In this document: in pieces, positions 50,445-59,179 of the stretch | Layout: the number at the start of each line of letters is the position of its first letter | Position numbering within the stretch: the first letter of the stretch is position 1 | Origin: CAMYMQ01 sp963730305 | GTDB taxonomy: Bacteria > Pseudomonadota > Alphaproteobacteria > Bin65 | DNA length: 64,000 nucleotides | Direction of reading: 5' to 3' | NCBI GenBank assembly: GCA_963730305.1 | Contig: CAVSRB010000006.1 | Coordinates: 124,001 to 188,000, forward strand | Notes under the pieces: generated by a model | The model's input: the letters and a program-made list of their open reading frames with translations, nothing else | Told to the model about the DNA's origin: nothing | Databases searched by the model: none | Program-made: the position numbers and the translations under genes

Positions 50445-52645
50445 ACGGCGAGCCCGTCACGATCGAGCCGTCACCCGCGACGACCGCCGACGCCGTGGCG
50501 TCGCCGCGCCGTATGCGCATCGGCCTGCGCGTCAGCCTGATCGCCTTCGCCGTGTTCACCGTCGTCCTGACTGCGGCGGCGGTGCACCTGCCCTGGACCT
50601 TCGCCTCGCGCGCCAACGTCGCCGAGATGGCCGACCAGATCTCCAACGAGATCGTCGCCGGCGTGTCGCGCGAGATCGAGGACATCTTCGCCTCGGCGAT
50701 CGCCGCCCAGACCACCATCGACCGCATCCTCGAATCCGGCGTCATCGACATTGAGAACAAGCAGGAGCGAGAGAACCTGTTCCTCGCCTTCCTGCTCGCC
50801 AACAAGCATTTCTCCTGGGTCAGCTTCGGCAAGCCCAACGGCGACTTCTACGGCGCCCGGCGGCGCGACGACATCAACTACCGCCTGGTCGAGAGCAAGT
50901 GGGACGCGGCGGCCAAGGAAGCCCGGCGCCACATGCAGTATCTGGTCGAGGACGGCACCGACATCCGCCGGACGATCGCGAAGACCAAGACCAACAGCTA
51001 TTACGCCCCCCAGCGGCAATGGTACGTCCGCGCCATCGCCAACCCGGGCAAGAACATCTGGACCAACGTCTACATCTTCGCGTCGAGCCGCAAGCCCGGC
51101 CTGAACACGGCGCGTACCTATACCAAGAACGGCAAGCTGGTCGGCGTGGTCAGCATCGCCATCGAGCTCGAGCGGATCTCCAAATACCTGGCGACGATCC
51201 CCTCGGTTCGCTCCGGCGCCGCCTTCATCGTCGACAAAGAGGGTCGGCTGCTCGCCTTCAAGGACCAGAGCGAGGTCACGCGCACCGTCGGCAACAGCGA
51301 CAAGCTGGAGTTGACGCCGCTCGGCGAGGCGCGGAACCCGATGCTGAAGATCGCCAGCGCCGCCCTCGAGACCAAGGATGGCGTGTTCTCGCAGCGCCGC
51401 GGCCACGTGGCCTACGAGGATCCGGCGACCGGCCGGCGGTATTTCGTCAACCTCATCCCGCTCAAGGGCCTGGACTGGTTCGTCGGCACGGTCATTCCCG
51501 AATCCGACTTCACCGCTGTGATCGAGGCCAACTACACCAAGCTGGTCATCGCGGTCGGCGTCGCGCTGCTGCTGATCGCGCTGGCTGCGGTCTGGGCGTC
51601 CCGCCAGCTCTTCGTCAGGCCGCTGCGCCGGATCACCGACCAGACCCAGCACATCTCGGGCTTCGAGCTCGACCGGGTCCAATACCTGCCGTCGAGCATC
51701 CGCGAGATCGACACCCTGGCGCTGGCCGTCGAGCGGATGAGCCGCGGCCTGGGCTCGTTCCGCAAATACCTGCCGACGGTGCTGGTCCGTACGCTGCTCG
51801 ACCAGGGCATCGTGGCCGAACCGAACGGACAGCGACGTACACTGACCGTTCTATTCATGGACCTGGAAGGCTTCACCGCGGCGTCCGAGCGGATGGGCCA
51901 CCGGATCGTGCCGGTCTTGTCCGACTATCTCGGCACCATGTCGCACATCATCCACGCGCACGGCGGCACCATCGACAAGTATATCGGCGACGCGATCATG
52001 GCCTTCTGGGGCGCGCCCCAGCACAACGACGAGCACGCCGCCGACGCCTGCCGCGCGGCGCTCGCCTGCGTCGAGGCGATGGCCAAGCTGCGCGCAGACT
52101 GGGAGGCGCAGGGCAAGCCGGGCATGCGCTTGCGTATCGGCATCAACACCGGCCGCGTCGTGGTCGGCAACATCGGCTCGGACGAGCGGCTCAACTACAC
52201 CGTGATCGGCGATCCGGTGAACCTCGCCAGCCGGCTCGAAGGCGTCAACAAGACCTTCGGGACCGAGCTGATCGTCGGCCAGCACACCTGGGAACTCGTT
52301 CGCTACGACGTCGTCGCGCGCAAGCTCGACGAGGTCACGGTTCGCGGCCGCGAGGAGCCGGTCGGCATCTACGAGGTGCTCGACCAGCGTGGCGAGGACC
52401 CGTCGTCGCCGGAGGACGCCTGGATCGAGGAGTTCGAGGCGGCGCTCAAGAGCTTCCGGGACGGCGATATCGCCGAGGCGACGATCCGCTTCCAGCGCAC
52501 CATCGAGCTGCGCGGCGACGATCCGCCGTCGCGCCACTATCTCGAACTGTGCAAGCAGATCAAGGACGCCGGCGACGGCAAGCCCACGAAGAGCCCGGCC
52601 ATCGTGCCGCTGCGCTCGGGCGAGCCGGGCGGGGACAGCGCCTAG
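50441..52645 (+). CDS. Class III adenylate/guanylate cyclase with periplasmic Cache sensor and HAMP
   Basis: This 734-residue membrane receptor makes a cyclic nucleotide. Membrane segments are near residues 26-48 and 366-388, enclosing a double-Cache sensor (QRQWYVRAIANPGKNIW, AFIVDKEGRLLAF). A HAMP linker (LFVRPLRRITDQTQ) and a class III catalytic domain follow, with metal Asp residues in LFMDLEGFT and DKYIGDAIMAFWGAP and the NYTVIGDPVNLASRLEG block. A single TPR-like repeat lies near the C-terminus. GTG at 50441 overlaps a mini-ORF; GTG 50363 is an alternative adding 26 residues. Cache sensors often bind amino or organic acids. The purine specificity looks like adenylate cyclase of the rhizobial type. 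Confidence 0.88.
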   Translation: MNGEPVTIEPSPATTADAVASPRRMRIGLRVSLIAFAVFTVVLTAAAVHLPWTFASRANVAEMADQISNEIVAGVSREIEDIFASAIAAQTTIDRILESGVIDIENKQERENLFLAFLLANKHFSWVSFGKPNGDFYGARRRDDINYRLVESKWDAAAKEARRHMQYLVEDGTDIRRTIAKTKTNSYYAPQRQWYVRAIANPGKNIWTNVYIFASSRKPGLNTARTYTKNGKLVGVVSIAIELERISKYLATIPSVRSGAAFIVDKEGRLLAFKDQSEVTRTVGNSDKLELTPLGEARNPMLKIASAALETKDGVFSQRRGHVAYEDPATGRRYFVNLIPLKGLDWFVGTVIPESDFTAVIEANYTKLVIAVGVALLLIALAAVWASRQLFVRPLRRITDQTQHISGFELDRVQYLPSSIREIDTLALAVERMSRGLGSFRKYLPTVLVRTLLDQGIVAEPNGQRRTLTVLFMDLEGFTAASERMGHRIVPVLSDYLGTMSHIIHAHGGTIDKYIGDAIMAFWGAPQHNDEHAADACRAALACVEAMAKLRADWEAQGKPGMRLRIGINTGRVVVGNIGSDERLNYTVIGDPVNLASRLEGVNKTFGTELIVGQHTWELVRYDVVARKLDEVTVRGREEPVGIYEVLDQRGEDPSSPEDAWIEEFEAALKSFRDGDIAEATIRFQRTIELRGDDPPSRHYLELCKQIKDAGDGKPTKSPAIVPLRSGEPGGDSA

Positions 52646-52679
52646 GCTGCGACGGCCCTTCCGTGAACGGCCTGCGCCG

Positions 52680-53631
52680 TCACGGCGCGATCACCCGTAC
52701 CGGCGCGCCGTCGATATAGGCGAGGATCGCCTCCAGGATGTCCGGGAAATAGATCCGGTAGTTCTCCTCCGCGACGTAACCGATGTGCGGGGTCAGCAGG
52801 ATGTTCGGCTCGCTGCGTAGCGGGTCGTCAGCGGGCAGCGGCTCGGTGTCGAAGACGTCGAGCGCGGCGCCGGCGAGCGCGCCCGAGCGCACCGCGGCGA
52901 CCAGCGCGTCGGTGTCGACGAGTGGCGCGCGCGAGGTATTGACCAGACAGGCTCCGGGCTTCATCCGGGCGATCTCGGCCGCGCCGATCACGCCGCGGCT
53001 GCGCTCGGACAGGCGCAGGTGGATGGTCACGTAGTCCGACCGCGCCAGCAGCTCGTCCAGGCTCACCGGCGCGGCGCCGCATTCCGCCGCTCGCGCCGCG
53101 GTCAGGTTCTGGCTCCAGGCCAATACCTCCATGCCGAAGGCGTTGGCGTAGCCGGCGACCAGGCCGCCGAGCCGGCCCAGGCCGACGATGCCCAGGGTCG
53201 CGCCCTTCAGGCGCCGGCCGAGGCCGACCTGCCAGCCGCCCGTGCGCATCGCCTCGGTCTGCTCGGGCAGGCGCAGGGCGAGCGACAGGATCAGCGCCCA
53301 GGCCAGTTCCGCGGTCGGATAGCCGACGGAGCCGGTGCCGCAGACGGTGACCCCCCGGGCCGCGGCGGCGGCATGGTCGATCGAGGCGTTGTGCGCCCCG
53401 GTGGTGACGATCAGCTTCAGGTTGGGCAGCCGTTCGAGGATCGCCGCCGGCAGCGGCGTCCGCTCGCGCATCACGCAGAGCACCTCGAACGGGTCGAGCC
53501 GGGCGACGAGGGCATCCGGGTCGGCGACGTGGTCGGTGAAGACGGTCGAGCGTGGCGTCCGCGGGCAGCCGGTCCCAGTCGGCCAGCGAGCGGGCGATGT
53601 CCTGGTAGTCGTCGAGGATCGCGATGCGCAT
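52680..53631 (-). pseudogene. D-2-hydroxyacid dehydrogenase family protein, frameshifted
   Basis: This is an NAD-dependent D-2-hydroxyacid dehydrogenase, about 317 residues if corrected. The start MRIAILDDYQDIARSLADW is in one frame; after an extra C at about 53548 the other frame continues TVFTDHVADPDALVARL. The NAD motif GIVGLGRLGGLVAG and the catalytic Arg (VNTSRAPLVDT), Glu (DVFDTEPL) and His (LTPHIGY) are intact. It follows pyrE on the same strand with a 35-base gap. This subgroup (ILDDYQ start) commonly acts on hydroxypyruvate- or phosphoglycerate-like acids, but the substrate is unknown. Confidence 0.83.
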
Positions 53632-53666
53632 TGACGGTGCCCCCTAGGGTGCTCCCGGCGGCTCGC

Positions 53667-54335
53667 TCAGGAAGCCTCTTCGCGGGCCTTCTGCCAGCCT
53701 TCGGGATCGTCGAGAAAGGCCTCGACCTCGGCCAGCGCCTCGTCGCCGAAATAGCCGCCGCGCCGCGCCGACGCGACCACGTCGCGCCAGGTGGTCAGGC
53801 CGTGCAGCCGCACCCCGATCTCGGCCAGCTTCTCGGTGCTGGCCGGGAAGATGCCGTAATGGAACACGACGAAGCAGTCGGCGACCTCGGCGCCCGCCGC
53901 GCGCAGCGCGTCGACGAAGGCGAGCTTGGAGCCGGCGTCGGTGGCCAGGTCCTCGACCAGCAGCACCCGGCAGCCCTCGGGCATGTCGCCCTCGATCTGG
54001 GCCATCCGCCCGAAGCCCTTGGCCTTCTTGCGGACATAGAGCATCGGCAGGCCCATCCGGTCGGCGATCCACGCCGCGAAGGGGATGCCCGCGGTCTCGC
54101 CGCCAGCGATGGCGTCGAGCTTGTCGCGGCCGATCTCGCGCTCGATCAGCGCCACCGCCATGTCGGTGATCGCCGTGCGCGCCTCGGGGAAGGAGATGAT
54201 CCGGCGGCAGTCGACATAGACCGGCGACTTGCGCCCGGAGGTCAGGGTGAAGGGCTCGTCCGGGCTGAAGTTGACCGCCTGGATCTGCCACAGGAAGTCG
54301 GCGGTGCGCGCCGCATCGTGCTGGGGATCGGACAT
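53667..54335 (-). CDS. pyrE: Orotate phosphoribosyltransferase
   Basis: This 222-residue enzyme converts orotate and PRPP to orotidine 5'-phosphate in pyrimidine synthesis. The PRPP loop reads VLLVEDLATDAGSK, a slightly unusual form of the VEDVxTTGGS motif. SGRKSPVYVDCRRI, AGGETAGIPFA and YVRKKAKGFG contribute the flexible-loop Lys/Arg residues. ATG at 54335 lies 58 bases after livF. It could be expressed with the riboswitch-controlled Liv genes or from its own promoter. The window also holds PyrK/PyrD-like genes, but far away in a catabolic operon. Confidence 0.88.
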   Translation of the reverse strand: MSDPQHDAARTADFLWQIQAVNFSPDEPFTLTSGRKSPVYVDCRRIISFPEARTAITDMAVALIEREIGRDKLDAIAGGETAGIPFAAWIADRMGLPMLYVRKKAKGFGRMAQIEGDMPEGCRVLLVEDLATDAGSKLAFVDALRAAGAEVADCFVVFHYGIFPASTEKLAEIGVRLHGLTTWRDVVASARRGGYFGDEALAEVEAFLDDPEGWQKAREEAS

Positions 54336-54393
54336 GGGCTGTTCTTATCCCGCAGCCGCGGATCGGACAAGCCGGTGGTGCAGGGGCGAACGA

Positions 54394-55110
54394 TCAGTCC
54401 GCGCCGAGCAGCGCCTTGCGGACCGCCGGATCATTCGCCAGCGCGCGACTCTGTCCCGCGGCCGCGACTGCGCCGCCGTCGAGGACGTAGCCGCGGTCGG
54501 CGAGGTCGAGGGCGGCGGGCGCGTTCTGCTCGGCGAACAGGATCGCGGTGCCGTCGCGCGCGATCCGGCGCAGGGTGGCGAACAGCGCGGCGACCAGCTT
54601 GGGCGCCAGGCCGAGCGACGGCTCGTCGAGCAGCAGCAGGCGCGGTGCGGTCATCAGCGCGCGCCCGACCGCGAGCATCTGCTGTTGCCCGCCCGACAGC
54701 CGCCAGGCGCGCTCGCCGCGCCGCTCGGCCAGTTGCGGGAACAGGTCGTAGACCATCGCAGCGCGTCGCCGCCGTTCCGCCGCCCCGGCGAAGCAGGGCA
54801 CGGCGAGGGTCTCGGCCACGGTCAGCCCGGCGAACACGCGCCGGCCCTCCGGGGCGAAGCCCAGCCCGGCGCGCGCCCGACGCTCCGGGCTCATCGGGAT
54901 GAGGTCGGTGCTGTCGAGCGAGACGGCGCCGGCAGCGGCCGGCACCAGTCCGATGATCGCGTTGAGCGTGCTCGACTTGCCCGCGCCGCCGGCGCCGATC
55001 AGGGCGACGATTTCGCCGTCCGCTATTTCCAGATCGACGCCGTCGACCGCCGTGAGCGCGCCGTAGCGCACGGTCAGGCCGCGCACGGTCAGCAGCGGTG
55101 CGGCGGTCAC
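54394..55110 (-). CDS. livF: Branched-chain-type ABC transporter ATPase, LivF-like
   Basis: This is a 238-residue ATPase of the LivF type. Walker A is GAGGAGKSS (the usual Asn is Gly), the signature is RLSGGQQQML and Walker B is LLLLDEPSLGLAP, diagnostic of LivF. GTG at 55110 overlaps the stop of the fused livM-livG gene. With the other four components it forms a Liv-type importer under TPP-riboswitch control. The ligand is probably not an amino acid. Confidence 0.92.
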   Translation of the reverse strand: MTAAPLLTVRGLTVRYGALTAVDGVDLEIADGEIVALIGAGGAGKSSTLNAIIGLVPAAAGAVSLDSTDLIPMSPERRARAGLGFAPEGRRVFAGLTVAETLAVPCFAGAAERRRRAAMVYDLFPQLAERRGERAWRLSGGQQQMLAVGRALMTAPRLLLLDEPSLGLAPKLVAALFATLRRIARDGTAILFAEQNAPAALDLADRGYVLDGGAVAAAGQSRALANDPAVRKALLGAD

Positions 55111-56897
55111 TGTTCGGTCTCCGCCGCGGGCACCGGCGCGCCCAGATAGACCTCGACGACGGCGGGGTGGCGCATCACCGCCTCGGGCGGCCCCTCGGCG
55201 ACGATCCGGCCGGCGTCGAGGCAGACCAGCCGGTCGGCGAGCCGCGCGAGGAAACGCATGTTGTGGTCGACCAGGAGCAGGCCGAAGCCGCGCCCGCGCA
55301 ACTCGCGCAGCAGCGCCGCCAGCGCCTCCTGCTCCGCCGCCGAAAGCCCGGCCGCCGGCTCGTCGAGGATGACCACGTCGGGGTCGAGGGCGAGCGCGCG
55401 GGCCAGTTCGAGCCGCCGCCGGCCGGCCTGGGACAAGGCTCCGGCGGGCTCGGCCGCACTGTCGCCCAGCCCGACGAAGGCCAGCAGGCCGGCGGCCTCG
55501 GCGCGGGCCTCGCCGACCCGCGGACGGGCCGCGCTCGGGCGGGCGAGCCGGGCCGCGGCGACGGTGTCGAGGGCGGTCATCTCCGCCGGCAGGGCAGGCT
55601 GCTGATGGCCCCGGCCGACGCCGGCCCGGGCGATCCGCCACGCCGGCCAGCCGGTCACCGGGTCGCCGCGCAGCGAGACCGCGCCGGCGTCGGCGCGGTA
55701 GAGGCCGGTCAGGATGTTCAGCAGCGTCGTCTTGCCCGAGCCGTTGGGACCGATCAGGCCGACGATCTCGCCGCGGCCGACGGTCAGGTCGACCCGGTCG
55801 AGCGCGACGTTGCCGCCGAAGCGCTTGGACAGGGAGGCGCCGGCCAGCAGCGGCGCCGTCGCCGCGCCGTCGTGGCGCGGTCGGACATCGACGGCGCGGG
55901 GCGTCGGCGGCGGCTTCGGCCGCGGCCTGAACACCGCGTTCCAGGTCCGCTCGGCCGCGCCGATCAGGCCGTCGGGCGCGACCAGGATCACGACCAGCAG
56001 GGCGCCGCCATAGGCGACCAGGGCATGGCGTTCGAGGAAGCGGAACCATTCGGGCAGGTGGATCAGCAGCACCGCGCCCAGGATCGCGCCGGCGATCCGC
56101 GTCCGCCCGCCGACCACCGCCATCGACAGGCAGGCGACCATGACCCCGAACTCCAGCGTATCGGTCGACGCGATGCGGATGGTGTGGGCGAACAGCGCGC
56201 CGGCGGCGCCGCCGAAGGCGGCGCTGAGCAGGAAGGCGGCGAAGCGGAGGCCGAAACCGTCGACGCCGGCGGCGTCGGCGGCGATCGGGTCGGCGCGCAA
56301 CAGGCGCAGGCGCAGCCCGGCCGGCCCCGACAGGAAGGCGGCCGCGGCGATGATGCCAACCAACACCCAGCCCCAGACGAACAGCGTCAGCGGCAGGCCG
56401 GGCGGCACGGCGGTCCCGAACAGCACGACGCCCGGCACGCCGGGCAGGCCGTTGCTGCCGCCGGTCAGCGATACCCAGTCGGTCGCGACCAGCAGCACGA
56501 CCTGGCTGATGCCCAGTGTCGCCAGCGCGAAATAATGCGAGCGCAGCCGCAGCACCGGCAGCGAGACGAGCAGGGCGAGCAGGGCCGCCGCCAGGATCGA
56601 GGCCGGGAAGGTGAAGGGGAAGGTCCAGCCGAAGTTGAGCGACAGCAGCCCGGTCGCGTAGGCGCCGACGCCGAAGAAGGTGCCCTGGGCCAGCGACAGC
56701 GCGCCGGCGTGGCCGAACACGAACTGGTAGCCGAGCACCATCAGCGCGTAGGCCCCGGCGACGGTGAGCACGCGCAGGTCGTAGCCGTCGGCGAAGACCA
56801 GGGCGTGGACCGCCAGCGCCACCGCCAGCGCCGCGATCAGCGGGCGGGCGTCGCGTAGCAGCGCATCGCGCAGCGTGCCGCGGGTCGGGGCGGACAT
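55107..56897 (-). CDS. livM-livG: Fused LivM-LivG: ABC permease with C-terminal ATPase domain
   Basis: This is a 596-residue fusion. Residues ~1-310 are a LivM-type permease (GYQFVFGHAGALSLAQGTFFGVGAY) with about eight membrane segments, and residues ~345-590 a LivG ATPase (Walker A GPNGSGKTT, Walker B VVILDEPAAGLS). The signature region reads LSQAGRRRLELARAL, a degenerate form of LSxGQQRR. The linker is Pro/Arg-rich. ATG at 56897 lies five bases after livH. Such LivM-LivG fusions occur in some alphaproteobacterial transporters. It completes the Liv-type importer controlled by the TPP riboswitch. Confidence 0.9.
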   Translation of the reverse strand: MSAPTRGTLRDALLRDARPLIAALAVALAVHALVFADGYDLRVLTVAGAYALMVLGYQFVFGHAGALSLAQGTFFGVGAYATGLLSLNFGWTFPFTFPASILAAALLALLVSLPVLRLRSHYFALATLGISQVVLLVATDWVSLTGGSNGLPGVPGVVLFGTAVPPGLPLTLFVWGWVLVGIIAAAAFLSGPAGLRLRLLRADPIAADAAGVDGFGLRFAAFLLSAAFGGAAGALFAHTIRIASTDTLEFGVMVACLSMAVVGGRTRIAGAILGAVLLIHLPEWFRFLERHALVAYGGALLVVILVAPDGLIGAAERTWNAVFRPRPKPPPTPRAVDVRPRHDGAATAPLLAGASLSKRFGGNVALDRVDLTVGRGEIVGLIGPNGSGKTTLLNILTGLYRADAGAVSLRGDPVTGWPAWRIARAGVGRGHQQPALPAEMTALDTVAAARLARPSAARPRVGEARAEAAGLLAFVGLGDSAAEPAGALSQAGRRRLELARALALDPDVVILDEPAAGLSAAEQEALAALLRELRGRGFGLLLVDHNMRFLARLADRLVCLDAGRIVAEGPPEAVMRHPAVVEVYLGAPVPAAETEQ

Positions 56898-56902
56898 CGC
56901 GA

Positions 56903-57793
56903 TCAGGCGCGCCGGCCGGCGGGCTCGCCGAACAGGCCCTGCGGCCGGACCACGAGGACCAGGATCAGCACGCCGTAGAGCGCGACCTCGGCGACCGTGG
57001 TCGAGACGAAGGTCGCGGCGAAGATCTCGAACTCGCCGATCGCCAGGGCCCCGATCACGGCGCCCTTCAAGTTGCCCCAACCGCCGATGGTCACCGCGAT
57101 ATAGGCCTTGAGCATGAACAACAGGCCGACCGTCGGGGTGACGAAATACTCGTTGGCGAGCAGCAGCCCGGCGATGCCCGCCAGCGCGGCGGCGATGGCG
57201 AAGGCGGCGGCGGTCATCGCCGTGACCGGTACGCCCAGCGCCCGAGCGATCGCCGGGTCGTCGGCGGCGGCGCGCAGTCGGCGGCCGAACTGGGTGTGGG
57301 CCAGCAACACGTGGAGCAGGGCGATCGACAAGCCCGCGACCGCGATGATCGCCAGCGTCTGGCGGCCGACCACGATGTCGCCCAGCGGCACCGCCGGCCC
57401 GGCCACCAGCGGCGGCGCCTTGCGCTCGGCGCCGCCGAACAGGCCGTTGGCGGCGCCCTGCAGCAGGATGCCGACGGCGATGGTGCTGATGAACACCGAC
57501 ACCGCCGGCTGGCGCCGCAGCGGGTAGTAGGCGACCGCGGCAAAGGCCAGGCCGAACACCGCCATGACGGCCAGGACCAGCGGCAGCAGGACCAGCCCCG
57601 GCACACCGAACCCATCAAGGGGCAGCAGGCTGGCGAGCAGGAAGGCGACGTAGCCACCCGCCATCACCGTGTCGCCCTGGGCGAAGTTGACCGCCCGGGT
57701 GGCGTTGAGGATCAGGACGAAGCCCAGCGCGATCAGGGCGTAGGCGGCGCCGAGCGCGAGCCCGTTGATCGCGAGCTGGAGATAGAGCGTCAC
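56903..57793 (-). CDS. livH: Branched-chain-type ABC transporter permease, LivH-like
   Basis: This is a 296-residue permease with about eight membrane segments. ALIALGFVLILNATRAVNFAQGD at the N-terminus is the LivH signature, and VTIGGWGNLKGAVIGA is the conserved EAA-like loop near the C-terminus. GTG/ATG at 57793 lies 23 bases after the binding-protein gene. It pairs with LivM as the channel. Confidence 0.92.
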   Translation of the reverse strand: MTLYLQLAINGLALGAAYALIALGFVLILNATRAVNFAQGDTVMAGGYVAFLLASLLPLDGFGVPGLVLLPLVLAVMAVFGLAFAAVAYYPLRRQPAVSVFISTIAVGILLQGAANGLFGGAERKAPPLVAGPAVPLGDIVVGRQTLAIIAVAGLSIALLHVLLAHTQFGRRLRAAADDPAIARALGVPVTAMTAAAFAIAAALAGIAGLLLANEYFVTPTVGLLFMLKAYIAVTIGGWGNLKGAVIGALAIGEFEIFAATFVSTTVAEVALYGVLILVLVVRPQGLFGEPAGRRA

Positions 57794-57816
57794 CGGGCCG
57801 TCACCTCACCGGGCCG

Positions 57817-58968
57817 CTACCGGGGCGTGTTCTCGGCCAGGTCGATGCGGTAGCGCTTGACGATCTGCGGCACCCGGCTCTTGCCGTCGTAGCAGACGAT
57901 CACCGCGTCGTGCGCCATGTTGCCCTTGCCGTCCGACCGGTAGTTCATCGCCAGGCCCTGGTAGCTCGTCGTCGCCAGCGCCTTGCGCATCGCCGGGCCG
58001 GTCTTGATGCCCTTCCGGCGCAGGGTCAGCAGCATGCCGACCGCGTCATAGTCGGCCAGGGCGAAGGCGTCGGGCTCGGCGCCGTAAGCTTTGCGGAAGG
58101 CCGCGACGAAGGCCTTGAAGGCGGGCGAGCTTTCCGAGATCGGCGACGACGCGGTCTCGGCGCAGACGTTCTTCAGGCTCGCCGGCTCGACCAGCGCCAC
58201 CGTGGTCGGCTGGTGCAGGGCGGAACCGCCGACGATCGGCAGGGTGAGCCCGAAGGCCGCGGCCTGGCGCACGAACAGCGCCGACGGGCCGGAATGGAGC
58301 TGGAGCACGACCACGTCGGCGCCCGACCGGCGGATGTTGGCGAGCACCGGCAGCATCTCCTTGGTGCCCATGGTCAGGCTGTTCTCGTAGACGATCTTGG
58401 CGCCGAGCCGGCCGAAGGCGGCCTTGAGATACTTGCGGCCGCTCTGGCCGTAGGCGGTGCTTTGGGTGATCAGCGCGACCTTGCGCTTGCCCAGCTCCTC
58501 GACCACGTAGCGCGCCTGGGCGACCTTGACCACGGCGTCCGACGGGAAGAAGCGGAACACCCACTTGTTGCCGAGGTCGGTCAGCTTGCCGGTGCCGGAG
58601 ACCGTCAGGATCGGCAGCTTGCGCTGCGCGGCGAGCGGCAGCAGGGCGAGCATCGAGTTGCCGTAGATCGGGCCGACCACCGCGAACACGCCGTCGCCGC
58701 GGGTCGCCCGGGCGAAGGCCTGGGTCGCCGTCTGCGGCGACGAAGCGGTGTCGAGGACGTCGGGCTCGACCGCAAGGCCCTTGAACCGCGCGAAGGCGAG
58801 CAGGGCGCCGCGCTTCTGGCTGTTGCCCTCGAGCGCGATGAAGCGGGTCAACGGCACCAGGATCGGCAAGGTCTCGGCCGCCTGCGCGGCGGGCGTCGCG
58901 GCGAGCGGCAGCAGGGCCGCGGCCGTGATGGCGGCGATCCGGGTCCGTGTGGAAGTCGGAAAGGTCAT
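57817..58968 (-). CDS. Liv-type ABC transporter periplasmic binding protein under TPP riboswitch
   Basis: This 383-residue type-1 periplasmic binding protein of the leucine-binding (Peripla_BP_6) family has a signal peptide of residues 1-30 ending in AAQA. VFAVVGPIYGNSMLALLPLAAQRKLP and VALITQSTAYGQSGRKYLKAAF are family blocks. ATG at 58968 has GGAGG nine bases upstream, buried in a hairpin that follows a TPP riboswitch. It is therefore expected to be repressed by thiamine pyrophosphate and to bind thiamine, a thiamine precursor or a salvage compound. The ligand itself is not readable. Confidence 0.9.
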   Translation of the reverse strand: MTFPTSTRTRIAAITAAALLPLAATPAAQAAETLPILVPLTRFIALEGNSQKRGALLAFARFKGLAVEPDVLDTASSPQTATQAFARATRGDGVFAVVGPIYGNSMLALLPLAAQRKLPILTVSGTGKLTDLGNKWVFRFFPSDAVVKVAQARYVVEELGKRKVALITQSTAYGQSGRKYLKAAFGRLGAKIVYENSLTMGTKEMLPVLANIRRSGADVVVLQLHSGPSALFVRQAAAFGLTLPIVGGSALHQPTTVALVEPASLKNVCAETASSPISESSPAFKAFVAAFRKAYGAEPDAFALADYDAVGMLLTLRRKGIKTGPAMRKALATTSYQGLAMNYRSDGKGNMAHDAVIVCYDGKSRVPQIVKRYRIDLAENTPR

Positions 58969-58972
58969 TGGT

Positions 58973-58989
58973 GGCTCCCTCCGGGAGCC
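58973..58989 (-). promoter_or_regulatory. Shine-Dalgarno-sequestering hairpin of the Liv-type operon
   Basis: In the RNA the perfect stem GGCTCCC/GGGAGCC (loop GGA) contains the GGAGG Shine-Dalgarno. The 5' arm can alternatively pair with an identical GGGAGCC at the 3' end of the TPP aptamer (59047-59041), giving two exclusive states. Confidence 0.7.
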
Positions 58990-59037
58990 TGGTTCGCGAT
59001 GCCGATCGTGGGAGAAGCGTTGAGCTCGGCCTCGCGC

Positions 59038-59128
59038 TTCGGCTCCCTACGCTGGTGTTATCCAGTTCAGGTTCGATGGGTATTCTCTCAGTCCCGGCAT
59101 CACGCGCCGGAACACCCCAGCCTCACGC
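59038..59128 (-). promoter_or_regulatory. TPP (THI-box) riboswitch
   Basis: On the minus strand the conserved elements occur in order: CTGGGGTG (59120-59113), CTGAGA (59091-59086), ACCC, GAACCTGAACTGGATAA (59075-59059) and CAGCGTAGGGAGCC (59054-59041). P1 can form between GGCT and AGCC at the two ends. It lies in front of the Liv-type binding-protein gene, and the downstream hairpin suggests control of translation. A weak TTGACT (59169-59164) could be the -35 box. The match to the THI element is unambiguous by eye. Confidence 0.95.
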
Positions 59129-59179
59129 TTAAGAAAATCAACCTTGCGTCGCCGCCCTTGGCGAGTCAACCGGCGCGCG

